A DNA stretch of 64,000 bases from Acidovorax delafieldii (GCA_002377855.1 DFQQ01000027.1:69840-133839); one strand, 5' to 3'. Shown: positions 8,961 to 20,084, counted from the first letter of the stretch. Numbers and translations are program-made. The notes: generated from the sequence alone by a model not told the origin.

Positions 8961-9018
8961 TGCTATTGATTTTATAGCTGGTAGCGCTTGTCCAATAGGC
9001 GCTACCAATCAATTTGAT
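8961..9018. repeat. Comamonadaceae-type short intergenic repeat, copy 1
   Basis: Located between aroB and dgt. The core ATAGCTGGTAGCGCTTG, then TCCAATAGGCGCTACCA, forms an imperfect dyad (GGTAGCGC/GGCGCTACC). Similar sequences lie at 19099, 28033, 51626, 59570 and 61522. The pattern is TTGATAGC-like, then a GCGCT dyad, then an AT-rich tail. Confidence 0.65.
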
Positions 9019-9026
9019 GCAAAGCC

Positions 9027-10187
9027 ATGAATCTTGCCTCGTTTGCCTGTAACCCGGCGGACAGCAAGGGGCGCCTGCATCCGGAAGTGGCCGCTCCGAC
9101 GCGCACCGACTTTCAGCGGGATCGGGATCGGATCGTCCACTCTACGGCGTTCCGCAGGCTGGTCTACAAAACCCAGGTGTTTCTCAATCACGAGGGCGAT
9201 CTGTTCAGAACGCGGTTGACCCATTCATTGGAGGTTGCACAGCTTGGACGCTCTATTGCCCGTGCGCTGGGTATCAATGAGGATCTCGTCGAGGCCGTGT
9301 CGCTGGCGCATGACTTGGGGCACACACCTTTCGGGCATGCCGGGCAAGATGCGCTGAACGACTGCATGGGAGCTTTTGGCGGTTTTGAGCACAATCTCCA
9401 AAGCCTGCGAGTGGTCGACAGTCTGGAAGAGCGGTATCCGGCCTACGATGGGCTGAATCTCACGTTTGAAACCCGTGAAGGCATCCTCAAGCACTGTTCC
9501 CTGCCCAATGCGCAACGCCTGGAACAGATCGAGCCGGGCGGCGTGGGTTCGCGCTTTGTGCACAAACGGCAACCGAGCCTTGAAGCACAGTTGTGCAATT
9601 TGGCTGATGAAATAGCCTATAACGCCCACGACATCGACGACGGCGTGCGCTCTGGGTTGTTGACGCTGGAGCAGTTGGACGAAGTCGAACTGTTTGCGCG
9701 CTATCGCGCCGAGGCGACGCGTGAGCATCCGCATTTGCTGGACGCCGGAATGCAGCGTCGCTGCCTGCACGAGTCAATTCGCCGCATGCTCAGCGCCCAG
9801 GTCTACGATGTGATGGATTCAACGCGGGACGCGCTCAATGAACACAAGCCTCTAAACGTAGAAGAGGTCCGTGCCCTGCCTGTGTTGGTGCGCTTTAGCC
9901 CCTTGATGCGGGAGCAGTCGTTGGAGCTGAAGCGCTTTTTGTTCAGGGCTTTGTACCGCCATCCCCAGGTCATGGAGATGGCGGGGGGCGCGAAGCAGAT
10001 CGTGCGGGATTTGTTTACTCTATACATGAGCAGCCCCCAAGAAATGAAGCCGGCCTACGCCCTGAAAGCCCAGCAGGGCGACGAGAAAGCCCGAGCCGTG
10101 ACCGTCTCCGATTTCATTGCTGGGATGACGGATCGATATGCCATCCGTGAGCATGAGCGCCTTTCTGGTCAGCGGCTGATGGCCTGA
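9027..10187 (+). CDS. dgt: dGTPase-like HD-domain triphosphohydrolase
   Basis: Deoxyguanosinetriphosphate triphosphohydrolase-like protein (386 aa), which hydrolyses dNTPs to deoxynucleoside and triphosphate. It has an N-terminal R-x-FQRDRDRIVHSTAFRRL motif, then the HD-domain residues THSLEVAQ and AHDLGHTPFGHAG, the FEHNLQSLRVV motif, and a later LADEIAYNAHDIDDG metal-binding Asp motif. Substrate preference cannot be read from sequence, and many family members act on several dNTPs. Position between aroB and the gltBD region is conserved in relatives. Confidence 0.92.
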   Translation: MNLASFACNPADSKGRLHPEVAAPTRTDFQRDRDRIVHSTAFRRLVYKTQVFLNHEGDLFRTRLTHSLEVAQLGRSIARALGINEDLVEAVSLAHDLGHTPFGHAGQDALNDCMGAFGGFEHNLQSLRVVDSLEERYPAYDGLNLTFETREGILKHCSLPNAQRLEQIEPGGVGSRFVHKRQPSLEAQLCNLADEIAYNAHDIDDGVRSGLLTLEQLDEVELFARYRAEATREHPHLLDAGMQRRCLHESIRRMLSAQVYDVMDSTRDALNEHKPLNVEEVRALPVLVRFSPLMREQSLELKRFLFRALYRHPQVMEMAGGAKQIVRDLFTLYMSSPQEMKPAYALKAQQGDEKARAVTVSDFIAGMTDRYAIREHERLSGQRLMA

Positions 10188-10268
10188 GCCTGGCATTACG
10201 GGGGCGGGAGAGTGGGGAATACAATCCGCACCTTTCCCCGATGCGACGGACCAGCCGTTCTCTGCCAG

Positions 10269-10913
10269 ATGCCTTCCCCCATTTCTCCCAACCCCGAGAC
10301 GCCGTCCTTGCCCGCAGATATCAGCGAGGCCGTGGTGCTGCAGGACACCGTTCGTTGGCTTGAGCGTGCCGTGATTGGCCTGAATCTTTGTCCGTTTGCC
10401 AAAGGAGTGCACGTCAAAGGGCAAGTGCATTACGTGATCAGCCATGCCACGGAGCCAGACGTGCTCCTCAACGATTTAAGGCGTGAATTGGTAGCGCTCC
10501 AAGAGAGTTCTGCCGATGAGCGGGACACGACTCTGCTGGTGGCGCCGGCCTGCATGGGAGACTTTCTAGATTTCAATGATTTCACAGCGTTGGCTGACGA
10601 TGTCATTGAAGACCTGAGGCTGGAGGGTGTTTTGCAGGTGGCATTCTTTCACCCGAAGTTTCAATTTGCGGGGACGCAGATGGACGACATTTCCAACTGC
10701 ACCAATCGCACGCCTTACCCGACCTTGCATTTGTTGCGTGAAGCAAGCATTGACCGCGCTGTGGAGGTGTTTCCTGAAGCCGATGCGATTTTTGAGAGAA
10801 ACATCGAAGTGCTGGAAGCGCTGGGGCCGCAGGGATGGGACGATCTGGACGTGGGCGCCAGGTGCCCCGTTCGCCCGCCGCACGCCCTCGATCACAAGGA
10901 ACTCATGCCATGA
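10269..10913 (+). CDS. DUF1415 family protein
   Basis: A cytoplasmic protein of 214 aa with no transmembrane segment. It carries the family signature WLERAVIGLNLCPFAKG near residues 28-44 and later FHPKFQFAG and NRTPYPTLHLLRE, which identify DUF1415. Its biochemical role is not known to me. The ATG at 10269 is chosen because homology starts soon after it; the longer reading begins in non-conserved sequence. It overlaps the next gene by 4 nt (ATGA), so the two are likely translated together. Confidence 0.88.
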   Translation: MPSPISPNPETPSLPADISEAVVLQDTVRWLERAVIGLNLCPFAKGVHVKGQVHYVISHATEPDVLLNDLRRELVALQESSADERDTTLLVAPACMGDFLDFNDFTALADDVIEDLRLEGVLQVAFFHPKFQFAGTQMDDISNCTNRTPYPTLHLLREASIDRAVEVFPEADAIFERNIEVLEALGPQGWDDLDVGARCPVRPPHALDHKELMP

Positions 10914-11839
10914 CAACGCGGCGGCAAAACGGCTTGAAGGGCGGGGAAACGGGTAAAAAAGCTCCAGCCAAAAATCTCATGAGAGAGCGCTCGGCAGACG
11001 CCTCTGTGCAGCAGGAGTTGCGTCCCGGTCAGTCGATTGAGTTGCTCAAGGAGCTGCATATCCTGACGCGGGAAGGGCGGCTGAACCAAGATTCGCGCCG
11101 CAAACTCAAGCAGGTCTATCACCTGTTCAACTTCATTGAACCCCTGCTTCAAGAATTCTCGCAGGACGGGCGCAGCCCCAGCTTGGCAGATCATGGGGCC
11201 GGGAAGTCCTACCTCGGATTCATCCTGTACGACCTGTACTTCAAGGCGCTTGGTCGCGGACACATCTTTGGCATCGAAACCCGCGCAGAACTCGTGGACC
11301 GATCAAGGGAGCTGGCGGCGGGCTTGGGCTTTGATCGTATGTCCTTTCTGAATCTGTCGGTGGCTGACGCGATGGGTGTGGCCGAGTTGCCAGCGCAGTT
11401 TGACGTGGTGACTGCCTTGCACGCGTGCGATACGGCAACCGACGATGCCATCGCTTTTGGATTGCAAAAGCAGGCCAAGGCCATGGTGCTCGTTCCCTGC
11501 TGCCAGGCGGAGATGGCGGCTTGTTTGCGCCGCGACAAAGCGCTGCAGTTGGCGCGCACCCCGCTGGCGGAGCTCTGGCGGCATCCGCTGCACACCCGTG
11601 AGCTGGGCAGCCAGGTGACCAATGTGCTGCGTTGTCTTTTTCTGGAGACGCGGGGGTACCAAGTGACCGTCACGGAATTGGTAGGGTGGGAACACAGCAT
11701 GAAAAACGAGCTGATCATTGCCCGTTATACAGGCCAGAAAAAGCGCAGTGCTGCAGAGCGACTGACCGCCTTGCTGCGCGAGTTTGGCCTGGAACAGTCT
11801 ATGGGGCCAAGGTTCGGAATTGAACCCGCATCACCTTGA
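10910..11839 (+). CDS. Class I SAM-dependent methyltransferase (Methyltransf_32-like)
   Basis: A 309-aa putative methyltransferase. The SAM-binding motif I region reads LADHGAGKSYLGFILYDLYF (about residues 94-113), followed by an acidic strand end HIFGIETRAELVDR and a motif IV-like stretch DVVTALHACDTATDDAI. The HAC-x-x-ATD and VPCCQAE motifs resemble the Methyltransf_32 family (RNA-methyltransferase relatives). The N-terminus is Lys/Arg-rich, consistent with nucleic acid binding. The substrate is unknown. Coupled to the DUF1415 gene through an ATGA overlap. Confidence 0.8.
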   Translation: MTTRRQNGLKGGETGKKAPAKNLMRERSADASVQQELRPGQSIELLKELHILTREGRLNQDSRRKLKQVYHLFNFIEPLLQEFSQDGRSPSLADHGAGKSYLGFILYDLYFKALGRGHIFGIETRAELVDRSRELAAGLGFDRMSFLNLSVADAMGVAELPAQFDVVTALHACDTATDDAIAFGLQKQAKAMVLVPCCQAEMAACLRRDKALQLARTPLAELWRHPLHTRELGSQVTNVLRCLFLETRGYQVTVTELVGWEHSMKNELIIARYTGQKKRSAAERLTALLREFGLEQSMGPRFGIEPASP

Positions 11840-11907
11840 GCTGCGCAGAGGCGGATTAACCATCACCAGTTGAAGCCGTCGTTCGGCCGAATCATCAGCG
11901 CACCTTT

Positions 11908-12606
11908 ATGGCCCGTCTACCTCGTCTGACACTGCCGGATCACCCCCATCACGTCATTCAGCGCGGCAATAACCGCCAGACGGTATTCACCGATGGGGAA
12001 GATTTCGAGAAGATGCTCACACTGATGGGTGAGCATTCTCAAAAGAATGGCATGGCAGTGCACGCTTACGTGCTGATGCCCAATCACTTCCATCTGCTCG
12101 TGACCCCCACGTCTGAAGCTGGGCTGCCGAAGATGATGCAGTCGATGGGCAGGGCGTATGCCCAATACTTCAACAAGCGGCACCAGCGTACCGGCACTTT
12201 GTGGGACGGACGTTACCGTGCCACTGTGCTGGAAGCGCAGAGTTTTTTACTGCCCTGCATGACTTATATCGACCTCAACCCGGTGCGGGGCGGGTTGGTA
12301 GAGCAGGCGGCTGATTATCGTTGGTCCAGCTGTGCTCATTGGTTGGGTCTGAAGCATGACCGCTTGCTGAGTCCGCATGCGTGCTACTGGGCGTTGGGCA
12401 ATACGCCCTTTGCGCGTGAGGCCGCGTATCAAGCGCTCCTTGGTGCTGGGCTGTCGTCCCAAACAGAGGGCGCACTGGTTCGGACAGCGCTCAATGGATG
12501 GGCGCTGGGGAGCGCGGAATTCATCGAAGCTCTGCAGCAGAAGACAGACCGGCGACTCCTTCAGTCCAGGCCTGGTAGGCCTCGCAAAGCCAGCGCTCCC
12601 CAGTAA
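11908..12606 (+). CDS. REP-associated tyrosine transposase (RAYT, IS200-like Y1 family)
   Basis: A single-strand DNA transposase/endonuclease of the Y1 HUH class (232 aa). It opens with the family hallmark RLPRLTLPDHPHHVIQRGNN, has the HUH motif MPNHFHLLV (His60/His62), and a candidate catalytic Tyr in RAYAQYFNKRH (Tyr87, Tyr84 alternative), then GTLWDGRYRA and the MTYIDLNPVRGGLVEQAADYRWSSC block. It appears intact. RAYTs are usually single-copy domesticated transposases acting on REP palindromes; a palindrome lies about 77 bp downstream. No IS200-type ends or target duplication were seen. Confidence 0.9.
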   Translation: MARLPRLTLPDHPHHVIQRGNNRQTVFTDGEDFEKMLTLMGEHSQKNGMAVHAYVLMPNHFHLLVTPTSEAGLPKMMQSMGRAYAQYFNKRHQRTGTLWDGRYRATVLEAQSFLLPCMTYIDLNPVRGGLVEQAADYRWSSCAHWLGLKHDRLLSPHACYWALGNTPFAREAAYQALLGAGLSSQTEGALVRTALNGWALGSAEFIEALQQKTDRRLLQSRPGRPRKASAPQ

Positions 12607-12682
12607 CGATCGTCACTCATTGGGCGTTACTCGGTCTATTTAAATATGTCCCCAATTTTTTATGTCCAGTGAGTCTTGGTGA

Positions 12683-12709
12683 ATTAAATGGAATCCGACC
12701 CCATTTAAT
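12683..12709. repeat. REP-like palindrome next to the RAYT gene
   Basis: Perfect 9-bp inverted repeat ATTAAATGG / CCATTTAAT around a 9-nt spacer (AATCCGACC). It lies 76 bp downstream of the transposase stop and 66 bp upstream of gltB. An accompanying AAATATGTCCCCAATTTTT motif lies at about 12642-12660. The position fits RAYT recognition elements, but only one copy was noticed in this window. Confidence 0.55.
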
Positions 12710-12775
12710 GTGCTTGCGTCTCATGTTGCATTGCACTAATCTCGGCTTCCCTGCGAAAAATATGAGGAGTGCGCC

Positions 12776-15700
12776 ATGACCACGGCTGCCGAGATCCAGC
12801 ATCTGCAACAACACGGTTTGTATTCATCGGGTAACGAACACGACGCCTGCGGCCTCGGGTTTGTGGCCCACATCAAGGGCATCAAGCGCCACGACATCGT
12901 GACGCAGGCCCTGAAGATCCTGGAAAACATCGACCACCGTGGCGCCGTGGGTGCCGATCCGCTGATGGGTGATGGCGCCGGTATCCTGATCCAGATCCCT
13001 GATGCGCTGTACCGCGAAGAAATGGCCAATCAGGGCGTGACCTTGCCTGCTGCGGGTGAATACGGCGTCGGCATGATCTTTCTGCCCAAGGAGCATGCCT
13101 CCCGCTTGGCGTGCGAGCAGGAGATGGAGCGCGCCATCAAGGCCGAAGGCCAGGTTCTGCTGGGCTGGCGAGATGTGCCGGTGAATGTGGACATGCCCAT
13201 GTCCCCCACCGTGCGCAAGAAGGAACCCATCCTGCGCCAGGTTTTCATCGGCCGTGGCAACGACGTGATCGTGCAGGACGCGCTCGAGCGCAAGCTGTAC
13301 GTGATCCGCAAGACGGCCAGTGCCAACATCCAGGCTCTCAAGCTCAAGCACAGCAAGGAATATTACGTTCCTTCCATGTCCAGCCGCACGGTGGTCTACA
13401 AGGGCCTGCTGCTGGCTGATCAGGTGGGCGTGTACTACAAAGACCTGTCCGACGAGCGCTGCGTCTCGGCCATCGGTTTGGTGCACCAGCGTTTCTCCAC
13501 CAACACCTTCCCCGAGTGGCCGCTGGCCCACCCCTACCGCTATGTGGCGCACAACGGTGAGATCAACACCGTCAAGGGCAACTACAACTGGATGAAGGCC
13601 CGCGAAGGCGTGATGGCCTCGCCCGTGCTCGCGGCCGACCTGCAAAAGCTCTACCCCATCAGCTTTGCCGACCAGTCCGACACCGCCACGTTCGACAACT
13701 GCCTTGAGCTGTTGACCATGGCCGGCTACCCCATCAGCCAGGCTGTGATGATGATGATCCCTGAGCCCTGGGAGCAGCACACCACCATGGACGAGCGCCG
13801 CCGCGCTTTCTATGAATACCACGCCGCCATGCTCGAGCCCTGGGACGGCCCGGCCTCCATCGTGTTCACCGATGGACGCCAGATTGGCGCCACGCTGGAC
13901 CGCAACGGCCTGCGCCCCTCGCGCTACTGCATCACCGACGACGACCTCGTCATCATGGGTTCGGAATCGGGCGTGCTGCCAATTCCTGAGAACAAGATCG
14001 TGCGTAAGTGGCGCCTGCAGCCCGGCAAGATGTTCCTGATCGACCTGGAACAAGGTCGCATGATCGACGACGACGAACTCAAGGCCAACGTCGTCAACAC
14101 CAAGCCCTACAAGCAGTGGATCGAGAACCTGCGCATCAAGCTCGACAGCATCGACGCGGGTGACACTGCCGCCGCTGCGGCGCCTGCCGACCTGCCCTTG
14201 CTCGACCGCCAGCAGGCCTTTGGCTACACGCAGGAAGACATCAAGTTCCTGATGGCGCCCATGGCCAAGAACGGCGAAGAAGGCATCGGCTCCATGGGCA
14301 ACGACAGCCCGCTGGCCGTGCTCTCCGGCAAGAACAAGCCGCTGTACAACTACTTCAAGCAGCTGTTCGCCCAGGTGACGAACCCGCCGATCGATCCGAT
14401 CCGTGAAGCCATCGTGATGTCGCTCAACAGCTTCATCGGCCCCAAGCCCAACCTGCTGGACATCAACCAGGTCAACCCGCCCATGCGGCTTGAAGTGAGC
14501 CAGCCCGTGCTCGACTTTGCCGACATGGCCAAGCTGCGCGACATTGAACGCTACACGAACGGCAAGTTCAAGAGCGTCACCATCGACATCACCTACCCAC
14601 TGAGCTGGGGCCGTGAGGGCGTGGAAGCCAAGCTGGCATCGTTGTGCGCGCAAGCCGTGGACGCGATCAAGGGCGGTGCCAACATCCTCATCATCAGCGA
14701 TCGCGCCGTGAGCGCCGCGCAAGTGGCCATTCCCGCGCTGCTGGCGCTGTCAGCCATCCACCAGCACTTGGTGGTCACGGGCCTGCGCACCACGGCTGGC
14801 CTGGTGGTCGAAACGGGCACTGCCCGCGAAGTGCACCACTTTGCCGTGCTGGCGGGTTACGGCGCCGAAGCCGTGCACCCCTACCTCGCCATGGAAACCC
14901 TGGCAGAGATGCACAAGGACCTGGGCGGCGACCTGTCGGCCGACAAGGCCATCTACAACTACGTGAAGGCCATCGGCAAGGGCCTGTCCAAGATCATGTC
15001 CAAGATGGGCGTGAGCACGTACATGAGCTACTGCGGCGCCCAGCTGTTCGAGGCCATCGGCCTGAACACGGAAACCGTGGGCAAGTACTTCACCGGCACC
15101 GCCAGCCGCGTGGAAGGCATCGGCGTGTTCGAGATCGCCGAAGAAGCCATCCGCATGCACAAGGCCGCGTTTGGTGACGACCCCGTGCTCGAAACCATGC
15201 TGGACGCAGGCGGCGAATACGCCTGGCGCGCCCGCGGCGAAGAGCACATGTGGAGCCCGGACGCGATTGCCAAGCTGCAGCACTCCACGCGTGCCAACAA
15301 CTGGAACACGTACAAGGAATACGCCCAGATCATCAACGACCAGAGCAAGCGCCACATGACGCTGCGCGGCCTGTTCGAGTTCAAGATTGACCCCGCCAAG
15401 GCGATCCCGGTGGACGAGGTCGAGCCCGCTAAGGAAATCGTCAAGCGCTTTGCCACCGGCGCCATGTCGCTGGGCTCCATTTCTACCGAGGCGCACGCCA
15501 CGCTGGCCGTGGCCATGAACCGCATTGGCGGCAAGAGCAACACCGGTGAAGGCGGCGAAGACGCAGCCCGCTACCGCAACGAACTCAAGGGCATCCCGAT
15601 CAAGAAGGGCGATACCTTGAAGAGCGTGATCGGCGCCGAGAACGTCGAGGTCGATCTGCCTTTGCTGGACGGCGACTCGCTGCGCAGCCGCATCAAGCAG

Positions 15701-17509
15701 GTGGCTTCGGGCCGCTTTGGGGTGACGGCGGAGTACCTGTCGTCTGCCGACCAGATCCAGATCAAGATGGCCCAGGGCGCCAAGCCCGGCGAGGGCGGTC
15801 AGCTGCCCGGCGGCAAAGTCTCCAACTACATCGGCAAGCTGCGCCACAGCGTGCCCGGCGTCGGCCTGATCTCGCCTCCGCCGCACCACGATATCTACTC
15901 CATCGAGGACCTGGCCCAGCTGATCCACGATCTGAAGAACGTGGCACCTCATGCTGGCATCAGCGTCAAGCTGGTGTCTGAAGTGGGCGTGGGCACCATT
16001 GCGGCTGGTGTGGCCAAGTGCAAGAGCGACCACGTGGTGATCGCAGGGCACGACGGCGGCACGGGCGCTTCGCCCTGGTCGTCCATTAAGCACGCCGGCG
16101 GCCCGTGGGAAATCGGCCTGGCGGAAACCCAGCAGACGCTGGTGCTGAACCGCCTGCGTGGCCGTATCCGCGTGCAGGCCGACGGCCAGATGAAGACCGG
16201 CCGCGACGTCGCCATCGGCGCCCTGCTGGGCGCTGACGAATTCGGTTTTGCCACGGCCCCGCTGGTGGTCGAAGGCTGCATCATGATGCGCAAGTGCCAC
16301 CTGAACACCTGCCCGGTAGGCGTGGCCACGCAAGACCCTGAGCTGCGCGCCAAGTTCTCTGGCAAGCCCGAGCACGTGGTGAACTACTTCTTCTTCATCG
16401 CCGAAGAAGTGCGCCAGATCATGGCCCAGCTGGGCATCCGCAAGTTCGACGACCTGATCGGCCGTACCGACCTGCTCGACATGCGCCAGGGCCTGGAACA
16501 CTGGAAGGCACGCGGCCTGGACTTCAGCCGCCTGTTTGCCCAGCCCAATGTGCCCGCCGATGTGCCCCGCTTCCATGTGGACGTGCAGGACCACAACATC
16601 GAGCACACGCTGGACCGCAAGCTCATCGAGCGCAGCAAGCCCGCCATTGAAAAGGGCGAGCGCGTGCAGTTCATCGAGGTCGCACGCAACGTGAACCGCT
16701 CGGTGGGTGCCATGCTGTCGGGCGCGGTGACCCGCGTGCATCCTGAGGGCCTGCCGGACGACACCATCCGCATCCAGCTCGAAGGCACGGGCGGCCAGTC
16801 GTTCGGCGCGTTCCTCACGCGTGGCATCACGCTGTACCTGATTGGCGACGCCAACGACTACACGGGCAAGGGCCTGTCGGGTGGCCGCGTGATCGTGCGC
16901 CCCAGCATCGACTTCCGCGGCGACGCCGTGCGCAACACCATCGTGGGCAACACGGTGATGTACGGCGCGACGACGGGCGAGGCCTTCTTCAGCGGGGTGG
17001 CCGGCGAGCGTTTTGCCGTGCGTCTGTCGGGCGCCACGGCGGTGGTGGAAGGCACGGGCGACCATGGCTGCGAATACATGACCGGTGGCACCGTGGTGGT
17101 GCTGGGCAAGACCGGCCGCAACTTTGCAGCCGGCATGAGCGGCGGCGTGGCGTACGTGTACGACGAAGACGGCCAGTTCGACACCCGCTGCAACATGTCG
17201 ATGGTGACGCTGGAGCGTATCCTGCCCACCACAGAACAAGAAGCGACGGTGCCGCGCTCGATCTGGCACAACGGCCAAACCGACGAAGCCCAGCTCAAGA
17301 AGCTGCTGGAAGACCACAACCGCTGGACCGGCAGCAAGCGCGCGCGCGAGCTGCTGGACAACTGGGCCGCGTCGCGCAGCAAGTTCGTCAAGGTCTTCCC
17401 GACCGAATACAAGCGTGCCCTGGCAGAGATTTATGAACGAAAAGTGCTGGAAGAGCCCGATACGCCAGCGGTAGCAGCTATCAAAAATGAAGCGGTGCCT
17501 GCCAAGTAA
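12776..17509 (+). CDS. gltB: Glutamate synthase (NADPH) large subunit
   Basis: Makes two glutamates from glutamine and 2-oxoglutarate together with GltD. Length is 1577 aa. Near the start HDACGLGF places the glutamine amidotransferase nucleophile at Cys25, implying removal of a 24-residue propeptide. The central and FMN-binding synthase domains include the GGKSNTGEGGED and PPPHHDIYSIEDLAQLI motifs. The 3Fe-4S ligands are Cys1168, Cys1174 and Cys1179 (C-x5-C-HLNT-C). The C-terminal GXGXG beta-helix domain contains the repeated Gly motifs. A good ribosome site (TGAGGAG) precedes the ATG. The last few codons (about 17466-17500) resemble the intergenic repeat seen elsewhere in the window. Confidence 0.97.
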   Translation: MTTAAEIQHLQQHGLYSSGNEHDACGLGFVAHIKGIKRHDIVTQALKILENIDHRGAVGADPLMGDGAGILIQIPDALYREEMANQGVTLPAAGEYGVGMIFLPKEHASRLACEQEMERAIKAEGQVLLGWRDVPVNVDMPMSPTVRKKEPILRQVFIGRGNDVIVQDALERKLYVIRKTASANIQALKLKHSKEYYVPSMSSRTVVYKGLLLADQVGVYYKDLSDERCVSAIGLVHQRFSTNTFPEWPLAHPYRYVAHNGEINTVKGNYNWMKAREGVMASPVLAADLQKLYPISFADQSDTATFDNCLELLTMAGYPISQAVMMMIPEPWEQHTTMDERRRAFYEYHAAMLEPWDGPASIVFTDGRQIGATLDRNGLRPSRYCITDDDLVIMGSESGVLPIPENKIVRKWRLQPGKMFLIDLEQGRMIDDDELKANVVNTKPYKQWIENLRIKLDSIDAGDTAAAAAPADLPLLDRQQAFGYTQEDIKFLMAPMAKNGEEGIGSMGNDSPLAVLSGKNKPLYNYFKQLFAQVTNPPIDPIREAIVMSLNSFIGPKPNLLDINQVNPPMRLEVSQPVLDFADMAKLRDIERYTNGKFKSVTIDITYPLSWGREGVEAKLASLCAQAVDAIKGGANILIISDRAVSAAQVAIPALLALSAIHQHLVVTGLRTTAGLVVETGTAREVHHFAVLAGYGAEAVHPYLAMETLAEMHKDLGGDLSADKAIYNYVKAIGKGLSKIMSKMGVSTYMSYCGAQLFEAIGLNTETVGKYFTGTASRVEGIGVFEIAEEAIRMHKAAFGDDPVLETMLDAGGEYAWRARGEEHMWSPDAIAKLQHSTRANNWNTYKEYAQIINDQSKRHMTLRGLFEFKIDPAKAIPVDEVEPAKEIVKRFATGAMSLGSISTEAHATLAVAMNRIGGKSNTGEGGEDAARYRNELKGIPIKKGDTLKSVIGAENVEVDLPLLDGDSLRSRIKQVASGRFGVTAEYLSSADQIQIKMAQGAKPGEGGQLPGGKVSNYIGKLRHSVPGVGLISPPPHHDIYSIEDLAQLIHDLKNVAPHAGISVKLVSEVGVGTIAAGVAKCKSDHVVIAGHDGGTGASPWSSIKHAGGPWEIGLAETQQTLVLNRLRGRIRVQADGQMKTGRDVAIGALLGADEFGFATAPLVVEGCIMMRKCHLNTCPVGVATQDPELRAKFSGKPEHVVNYFFFIAEEVRQIMAQLGIRKFDDLIGRTDLLDMRQGLEHWKARGLDFSRLFAQPNVPADVPRFHVDVQDHNIEHTLDRKLIERSKPAIEKGERVQFIEVARNVNRSVGAMLSGAVTRVHPEGLPDDTIRIQLEGTGGQSFGAFLTRGITLYLIGDANDYTGKGLSGGRVIVRPSIDFRGDAVRNTIVGNTVMYGATTGEAFFSGVAGERFAVRLSGATAVVEGTGDHGCEYMTGGTVVVLGKTGRNFAAGMSGGVAYVYDEDGQFDTRCNMSMVTLERILPTTEQEATVPRSIWHNGQTDEAQLKKLLEDHNRWTGSKRARELLDNWAASRSKFVKVFPTEYKRALAEIYERKVLEEPDTPAVAAIKNEAVPAK

Positions 17510-17561
17510 GGCTGTACTGCAGATCACAGCACATCATTCATAGAGAGATAAGGACACTGTC

Positions 17562-19040
<1,479 letters not shown>

Positions 19041-19070
19041 GCGGGTGCGGCCGGGTGCCGCCCCCATCCC

Positions 19071-19097
19071 AAGCGCCCTGCGGGGCGCTTTTCTTTT
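19071..19097 (+). terminator. Terminator after gltD
   Basis: An 8-bp GC-rich stem (AAGCGCCC / GGGCGCTT) with a 4-nt loop is followed by TTCTTTTT. It starts 30 nt after the gltD stop. Confidence 0.85.
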
Positions 19098-19098
19098 T

Positions 19099-19153
19099 GC
19101 TATGGAATTTGTAGTGGTCGCCGCTTGTCGGGCGGGCGCTGGAAGGTGATTTA
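19099..19153. repeat. Comamonadaceae-type short intergenic repeat, copy 2 (degenerate)
   Basis: Directly after the gltD terminator. GCTATGGAATTTGTAGTGG, then CGCCGCTTGTCGGGCGGGCG and CTGGAAGGTGATTTAAA, follow the same layout as the other copies (AT-rich head, G-C-G-C-T dyad, AT-rich tail) with more mismatches. Confidence 0.5.
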
Positions 19154-19286
19154 AAGCTGACTGATGGCGCCCCGCGCAAGCCGCCTGCACAGCCGCCACG
19201 GCGCCGTAGCAGACAATAGAGGGCTTTGCGCCGTGGCCCCCAGTGGGTGCCGTGTTCCATTTTTGTGATTTGAGAGCCGATTTGCC

Positions 19287-20084
19287 ATGAAGAAGACCGC
19301 TGCCGCTGCCCTTGTTTTGCTGGGCGCCTTGCTTGCTGGGTGCAGCAAGACCGAAACCCCTGCGCCTGCACCCGCCACACCCGCGCCAGCCGCGGTGACC
19401 AAGATCGTCGTGGGCCTGGACGACAACTTCCCCCCCATGGGTTTCCGTGATGAGAAGAACGAACTGGTGGGCTTCGACATCGACATGGCCAAGGAAGCCG
19501 CCAAGCGTGTGGGCCTGGAAGTGACCTTCAAGCCCATCGACTGGAGCGCCAAGGAAGCCGAACTGTCGGGCAAGCGCGTGGACGCGTTGTGGAACGGCCT
19601 GACCATCACCGAAGAGCGCAAGCAGAACATCGCCTTCACCGCGCCCTACATGGAAAACCACCAGATCATCGTGGTGGCAGCCGGCTCTGCCATCAAGACC
19701 AAGGCCGACCTGGCCGGCAAGACCGTGGGCGCCCAGGAGGGCAGCAGTGCCGTGGACGCCGTGAAGAAGGAAGACGCTGTCTTCAAGAGCTTCAAGGACT
19801 TCAAGACCTTTGGCGACAATGTGACGGCGCTGATGGACCTGTCCACCGGCCGCCTGGATGCCGTGGTGGTTGACGAAGTGGTGGGCCGTTACTACGTGGC
19901 TAAGAAGCCCCAGGACTACGTGGTGCTGGAAGCGCACTTCGGCACGGAAGACTACGGCGTGGGCGTGCGCAAGGACGACACCGAACTGCAGGGCAAGCTC
20001 GACAAGGCACTGGCGGACATGAAGGCCGACGGCGCTGCCGCCAAGATTGCCGAGCAGTGGTTCGGCAAGAACATCATCAAATAA
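19287..20084 (+). CDS. Polar amino-acid ABC transporter, substrate-binding lipoprotein
   Basis: Extracytoplasmic solute-binding protein of family 3 (265 aa). The signal peptide ends in a lipobox (LLAGC, Cys19), then a Pro/Ala linker (about 22-35). The mature part shows the family motifs VGLDDNFPPMGFRDEKNELVGFDIDMAKE, VDALWNGLTITEERKQ and VGAQEGSSA. These proteins bind polar amino acids such as glutamine, arginine or cystine; the ligand cannot be assigned here. It heads a three-gene importer cluster and is separated from the permease by 187 bp containing a hairpin. Confidence 0.9.
   Translation: MKKTAAAALVLLGALLAGCSKTETPAPAPATPAPAAVTKIVVGLDDNFPPMGFRDEKNELVGFDIDMAKEAAKRVGLEVTFKPIDWSAKEAELSGKRVDALWNGLTITEERKQNIAFTAPYMENHQIIVVAAGSAIKTKADLAGKTVGAQEGSSAVDAVKKEDAVFKSFKDFKTFGDNVTALMDLSTGRLDAVVVDEVVGRYYVAKKPQDYVVLEAHFGTEDYGVGVRKDDTELQGKLDKALADMKADGAAAKIAEQWFGKNIIK

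Noticed and set aside
11800..11907. tRNA-like string GGTTCGGAATTGAACCC near 11810
   Set aside because: No cloverleaf could be drawn, and it overlaps the methyltransferase 3' end.
11908..12606. Active IS200/IS605 insertion sequence
   Set aside because: The protein is of the RAYT subgroup, and no paired IS ends, tnpB partner or duplication flank it.
14750..17527. A 925-codon open frame antisense to gltB (and a 632-codon one at 12824-14722)
   Set aside because: Composition is Val/Ala/His-rich without domains, as expected from the reverse complement of a GC-rich gene. gltB on the plus strand is unambiguous.
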